A stretch of 64,000 nucleotides of DNA from Phoronis australis (taxonomy: Eukaryota; Phoronida; Phoronidae). Location of the stretch: positions 636,141-700,140 of the forward strand of contig NMRA01000098.1 in assembly GCA_002633005.1 (NCBI GenBank). Reading direction: 5' to 3'. This document shows, piece by piece, positions 59,085 to 64,000 of this stretch. Each line of letters starts with the position of its first letter. The stretch's first letter is position 1. The notes beneath the pieces are model-generated. The model was given only the letters and a program-made list of their open reading frames with translations, had not been told where the DNA came from and did not search any database. The translations under genes and the position numbers were made by a program.

Positions 59085-60955
59085 AAAAACGTAGTTTTCA
59101 AGACATTCCCGAGCATCCCGACCAACCTTCAAATCACGTCTTTCCAAAACGAACTTTTGGCAACAAAAATCGTGAATTTTGTGTCACATATATGCAAAAG
59201 CTTATCACATGGGTCTGCTGCCTTCAGCAAAGTAAGAGCATCATTTGTTCTTACCGGTTACACCAACTGGAGCAAGGCTACTGGCAAGACGTCTGGCTTC
59301 AGGAAGCATGAGGAGTCTGAGTGCCATAAAGACGCAATGGAACACACCCTGATACTGAAGTCGTCTGTCAAAGATATTGGGGAACAACTGTCAACAATCC
59401 GTGGAGAGCAAAAAGGGAAAAACCGCAGAATGTCCCTTAAAATATATAAAACATGAGTTTTTTGACAAGACAAGGTATACGGTTTAGGGGTGACGAAGAT
59501 GAGCAAGACTCCAATTTTATTCAACTGCTCCATCTAAAAGAAACAGAAACAGATCTTTTAAAATTATGGTTGTCGCAGAAAACAAATAAATGTACGTCCT
59601 CAGACATTCAAAATGAAGTGATCAAACTGATGGCTTTAAACGTTCTCCGAGAAATAGCGTCGTGCATTCGCGTCAGTCCCAATTTTAGTATATTGGCAGA
59701 CGAAACTACTGACGTGTCTAATAGCGAACAACTCTCGTTTGCATCCTATGGGTAGACGAATCATTACAACCCCATGAAGATTTCATCGGGTTTCGCCGCT
59801 TGGAATTGTTGGATACCTAAACAAGTACATCACTTCAAAAAGATACACTATGTTGCGAATGAACTTGTCTTTAAGCAGATGTCGTGCTGTGATGGTTGCA
59901 GCACAATGAGTGGGTCCAATAAATAGAGTCTTTGTCAACATTAACGAGGAAGAACATCGCGCCCCGTACACACATTGTCATGGCCACGCGTTGAATCTTG
60001 CTTGCTAAGATAGTATTACAAGATGCAAGTTGATGGCAGATGCTTTAGCCACCACCCACGAAATTACCAAACTGATGAGAAAAATCTCCCAAATGTGACA
60101 CACAGTTGAATAAAATAAGAAAAGCGTTGCTTGACGACAGAGAAGTGGGTAATATTGGCAACTGTGTCCAACGAGATGGACCGCGAAGGCTGACGCTCTG
60201 AATCGTGTGATAGGTAACTGGGATTGTTCACAGGAACTCCGGTCCTGGGGAGTCCAAAATTGCAATGGTTCCGAAATGAAAGCACGGATACGTGGAATTC
60301 AGTTCCACGTGACACAGTTTAGTTTTTTTTTTTTACGGTTTAGTACTCACAGGGAGCCTGTTTATACATGCTGACAGGCTGAGTACAACTTTACAGATGT
60401 CAGCGGCTCAAAATATTACTAAAATGAGATAAGAACGGATGAGAAACGACGGAGAATTTAAAAACGTCTGAGATGAAGTCGTTGCTGGTGCAAAGGATCG
60501 TCACGTCAAAGATCCTGGTCTCCCTAGGCGCAATAGAAAATCCGCTAGATACGAAACGTAGTTTTCTTCGATCCCAGAAGATTATGATCAAGGAATTTAT
60601 TTTAAAGCTCTTGACAATATCAACCCATCATTACGGGACAGGTTTGATCAAGAGGGTTACAAAATTTACATGCAGTGTTAGGAGCTGATAGTCAAGGCGG
60701 CAAAAAGGGGAAAACTTTGAAAATGAATACCAAGATGTTATCAGTCTTTGTGAAGACGATTTTGATTCAACACTGCGCTGTCACCTGGCTACGTTTGGGG
60801 CCAGTTATGAGCAGGAAGGTAGTCAAGAGGTGACATTGTCTTTTGTTGTGGATCATTTGCAGAAATTATCAGCCGGACAAAAACACTTGATCGCAAGCGT
60901 TATTAAACTAGAAAAATTCCTATTAGTGATGCCTGCAACAAATGCCAGCAGATAA
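59085..60955 (+). pseudogene. hAT (ZMYM/TTF-finger type) transposase pseudogene
   Basis: It keeps recognisable order over several frames: HPDQPSNHVFPKRTFGNKNR (N-terminal start of the TTF finger), then NWSKATGKTSGFRKHEESEC with CHKDA, then FLTRQGIRFRGDEDE.DSNF, SSDIQNEVIKLMALNVLREI and ILADETTDVSNSEQ with the first catalytic Asp, then VDESLQPHEDFIGF, CDGCSTMSGSN, YTHCHGHALNLA and DALATTHEITKLMRKISQ, ending with SAGQKHLIASVIKLEKFL and PATNA just before the usual ERSFS dimerisation box, which is lost. At least three frameshifts and many stops make it dead. The start of the finger is in frame with the linker at 58826, which ties it to the OTU region. Confidence 0.85.
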
Positions 60956-60960
60956 CGATT

Positions 60961-63900
60961 GTTTAGTGTTATAAGTTAAATTTGGTGGATGTGGCAAAGG
61001 ATTTTGTACAAAGAAGTCAACTACCAAAGGCACAATTCGGAATTTTTACCACGTTAGACTTAGCTGTAGTCCGAGTTCCTGTGTACAGCAGGCTAACGTC
61101 GACTGATTTATGTTGAAGTGTGAACTAGATAAAAACACCTGTAATTATTTCAAATCTTCATTCTTACTGAGTAATTGTAGGGACAGTATGTATATTGCTC
61201 CAAAATATTCCAGTCAATCTTAACATAAAATTTACTCTAACAATTCAGTATCTGTTACTCAGAGGTATTGTTCGCCGAATTGAGATATTAGCTCCTGGAT
61301 GTAAGCGTTCTCTGAGTCACGGTACAACCACGTGACCTACACATCCATTTGTACCCCTTGTAACCGCGAAAAGACAGGTTCCACATTCATGATTTAGGGG
61401 CTGCCGTTGATTGAGATGAGACGCAGATGCGCCTGATATGGTTACGTGAATGTCTCAGCTAAAAAATTGTCTCCTTTTGGACATCCTTGGCACTTATAAC
61501 GTAAAACCTCTGAATTCTTCCAGGCTAGTAATATAATCAATTTAAATCAGAACAGGTACTGGCACGACCTATGTATATCTTGACGTCTTGCACTGCAAAG
61601 CAAGAGGCCGGATATGTGGAGACTAGCGGTGAATATAACAACATTTCAATTATAAGGGTGTTGAAACGTGTTATAAAGAAACCTTCAGTACCTACGGGGT
61701 CATCCTGGCAAAGTACGCAAGCAAAAATCCATAAAATCGCATTTGCCATGATCTAGAGCCGACTGGCACTCTGGCATTTTAGATTTACCGCGAAGTTAGA
61801 AGTGAGATTCATTCAAAAACGGTTGACTGTCTATTTCACTGTATAATGTGTGTTTGATGTGGACTAAAACTTGGGTAAACATGTATAGTACAACTGTTAC
61901 GCATTAAGGAAACTGGGACACGAAGCAAAAACATTTACATAACATTTCGAGTGGGAATACTAAGTAAGCCTCCGTCGGGCTCGGCGAAGTCGAAGACCAA
62001 TATCTGTTTTAGCATAATAAATTACCCGTTATTTCCGGTGGCGAGTGACAAGTAAAATAAGGCTTCGTTTATTGGGTTGTACCGGTACGCTCGTTGATTA
62101 ATCTATTGTTGGTCGGTTATAGCAAAAAGGAGGATTGATGAAACGGCGCGATGTACGTATACAGGTTAGGATAGTAAGATGGTAAAGTTGTTCTGTTTAC
62201 CTTTTCATGCCCAAAAAGCTCTGGGATCCCGGTCTATACATAGAACTTGGAAATAGACGGCAGGGAATCTCCTCTGATTTTCTAATTTCGCACGAGCTTC
62301 AACATTGAGTTAAAAATGCTTGTGGTTTGATAAAGAAATTGCTTAATTTGGCAAAAAAATGTTGAATCACAATAACCCCTTGAGACTGTGAACGTTTCAT
62401 CTTCCATAAAGCCGTTTTTAGTGGGCATTGTAAACACCAAACTTTGCAACGAAGACTGTTCCTTGTGCCCAAACATACGTTGTGATTCTTCAACTTTCCG
62501 CTGCAGCTGGCACAGTTCTAGGCAATGGCGAATGTCATATTTAAAGCGGCATTTCCTCTCAGGGTACGGAACATTACGAAACCGATTACCTAATGTGGCT
62601 TGATCGATTTTTCGTTTTTAGGCAGCTAAATATTGACAAAATGATATGTCATGGCTAGAGCATTCCACTGAACTCGGTCGATTCATTCTATGCCCTGTTT
62701 CCTACTCTCGCCACACTTCGCCCTTTCACGTTAGGATTTAGGCATCTCGTGATATCCCGTACCGTGATAGGATTTCATTTCCGTTACCAACAAGAACAAC
62801 GAATTCATAAAACGCTCAGATTGTATTGTGGTTGGCCAACCCTAAAACGACCAATTAAAAATGGTGGGCACTCTAATCTGCCAGGACGGAGTAGTCGTTC
62901 TGGTAGTAGTCTTTCCGGGTGGAATACTAATCTTCACTGGAGAAATCACACTTTTTTCAATGTCCTAACTGAGTCACCGTACTTTTCGGTAATCCACATA
63001 AATTTCATATTTTGCCAGCGGTTATTTTGTTTCGGCGGTAATAACGGAAAAAGCAATTTCGGTGACCCCACAGTTTTTGACAGATGTTTAGGAGTCAATG
63101 ACCAAAATACGGAATACGAAAATTAAAAAAGAAAGTTCAAGGACTAATTGAGATATAATTTATTACCATACATTGAGACCATAGACCCATAGTACAGGTT
63201 ACAACAAATCATGAGGTAAGATACATAATACTCAATCACTAAATAGTACTACTGTTAACCATGGTATCTGTCTCCGGCAATCTTTGCCTCCAAGCTGTAG
63301 CACAATAAATATACTTCATTTTTAAGCATATAGTAGGTGACACCAACTAAACAATTTCTTAAATTTATATTTGTTAGGATAACACCAACACTAGACAGGG
63401 CGAACAGCTGTTTTTAATTGAGAGTACAAACTGCACACGCAGAAGAAATGTCGCTAGCTCCTCAATCAAACTATTGCCCTCACAGAAGAGACACAGGCGA
63501 AACATTCTATCAATCTGTGCAAGTCGGGCAATCTTAAAAGGGAACTGTATTTTATTCTGAATAAATTCTGGATAGTTTTCTATGAATTGTTGATTAATTT
63601 CACAAATAATTCAACTCCAAAAATTAAACTTATGTTCTCTAACGACGCTCAAAAAATTACCGGCTTGGAGCGCTGCTTAGTCTCGTGACGTATTTGGCGG
63701 GGGCAAAGTCACTGTCCTGTGTTAGCGTGCAATCAAGTAGCGTTTTTTATATTGTCGGAATAAGAAATTTTAGTGTGAAATTTCGGGTCACAAGGGATAC
63801 CTGTTTCAGCCAAGGCAACACAAAGTGATACCTAGTCATCGTCATCGTCAGACGAAAATTTGCCGGTGTAACTGGTGTCAGTGACTGTGCAATGTGGACT

Positions 63901-64000
63901 CTAGCCATCCAGTCAGCCAGTTGTCAGCCAATACTCCGGCAGCTCTGTAAACTTGAAGGGTTGGTAAGTTACCGACTGTACCTGTATGAAGACTATCGTA
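60961..64000. other. No recognised gene
   Basis: The longest frame (62749-63126, 125 codons, plus) has no signature I know. I found no shared repeats. Confidence 0.4.

Larger units (their letters stand above)
55376..60960 (+). mobile_element. Decayed hAT-type transposon carrying an OTU-like protease region
   Basis: The left end may be CAGGGCCATAGGAAACGGGG at 55376, of hAT type. Inside, on one strand, come OTU-like exons (55709-58815), a Ser/Thr-rich linker (58826-59085) and a hAT transposase (59085-60955). No right TIR was found, so it is probably 3' truncated. Parts are listed separately. Confidence 0.6.

Noticed and set aside
61241-62710. Right end of the OTU-hAT element (CTATGCCCTG near 62690)
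   Set aside because: It resembles the reverse of the left end but lacks one G, and the following 8 bases do not match those before 55376.
62749-63126. 125-residue plus-strand frame as a gene
   Set aside because: No recognisable motif, low-complexity Ser/Arg/Asn stretches, and no supporting context.

Overview
This is eukaryotic nuclear DNA from an animal. Genes are sparse, introns are long with canonical GT/AG borders, and most of the window is decayed mobile elements and dispersed repeats. The mix of Penelope-like, hAT, mariner and tandem-repeat elements with an SLC22 transporter and a DEG/ENaC channel suggests a non-vertebrate metazoan. A marine deuterostome such as a hemichordate or lancelet is plausible, but the species cannot be fixed from sequence alone. 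An assembly gap of 369 N lies at 20369-20737.

Two host genes are firmly supported. The minus strand from 28684 to 12820 carries a complete SLC22-family (organic ion/carnitine transporter-like) gene. Nine exons were placed by hand; every splice phase matches and they add up to 534 residues. On the plus strand, 53604-55118 is an intact single-exon DEG/ENaC (ASIC/FaNaC-like) channel subunit of 504 residues with a candidate TATA box. A third, weaker locus (7865-8264 plus a candidate exon at 9476-9649) looks like a secreted, acid-pro-domain, cysteine-rich basic peptide precursor whose start codon is out of frame or on an unseen exon.

Layout: 1-680 dispersed repeats; 1059-1353, 4215-4535, 7180-7427, 10074-10386, 35053-36066 and 43320-43600 are copies of a short TIR transposon family beginning CAGNGGCGGAT with 5-bp target duplications; 5735-7160 is a fold-back Penelope-like fragment; 7.8-9.8 kb is the peptide locus; 12.8-28.7 kb is the SLC22 gene, whose introns hold tandem-repeat, minisatellite and dispersed-repeat insertions; 28960-29370 is a mariner relic just upstream of SLC22; 29970-33202 is a 3.2-kb TIR transposon with subterminal repeats, whose empty site is visible at 39295-39600; 33.88-37.05 kb is Penelope-like sequence broken by a nested TIR insertion; 37.05-39.29 kb is a cluster of tRNA-like repeat units with palindromes; 42169-43933 is a second TIR element; 45.38-47.29 kb is a large inverted repeat; 50.44-50.56 kb is a possible pogo-like relic; 55376-60960 is a decayed element that appears to encode an OTU-type cysteine protease joined to a hAT transposase. 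The last 3 kb hold nothing I recognise.

No operon-like logic applies. The transporter and channel are independent membrane-protein genes, and the rest is mostly the remains of several transposon invasions, some of them nested.
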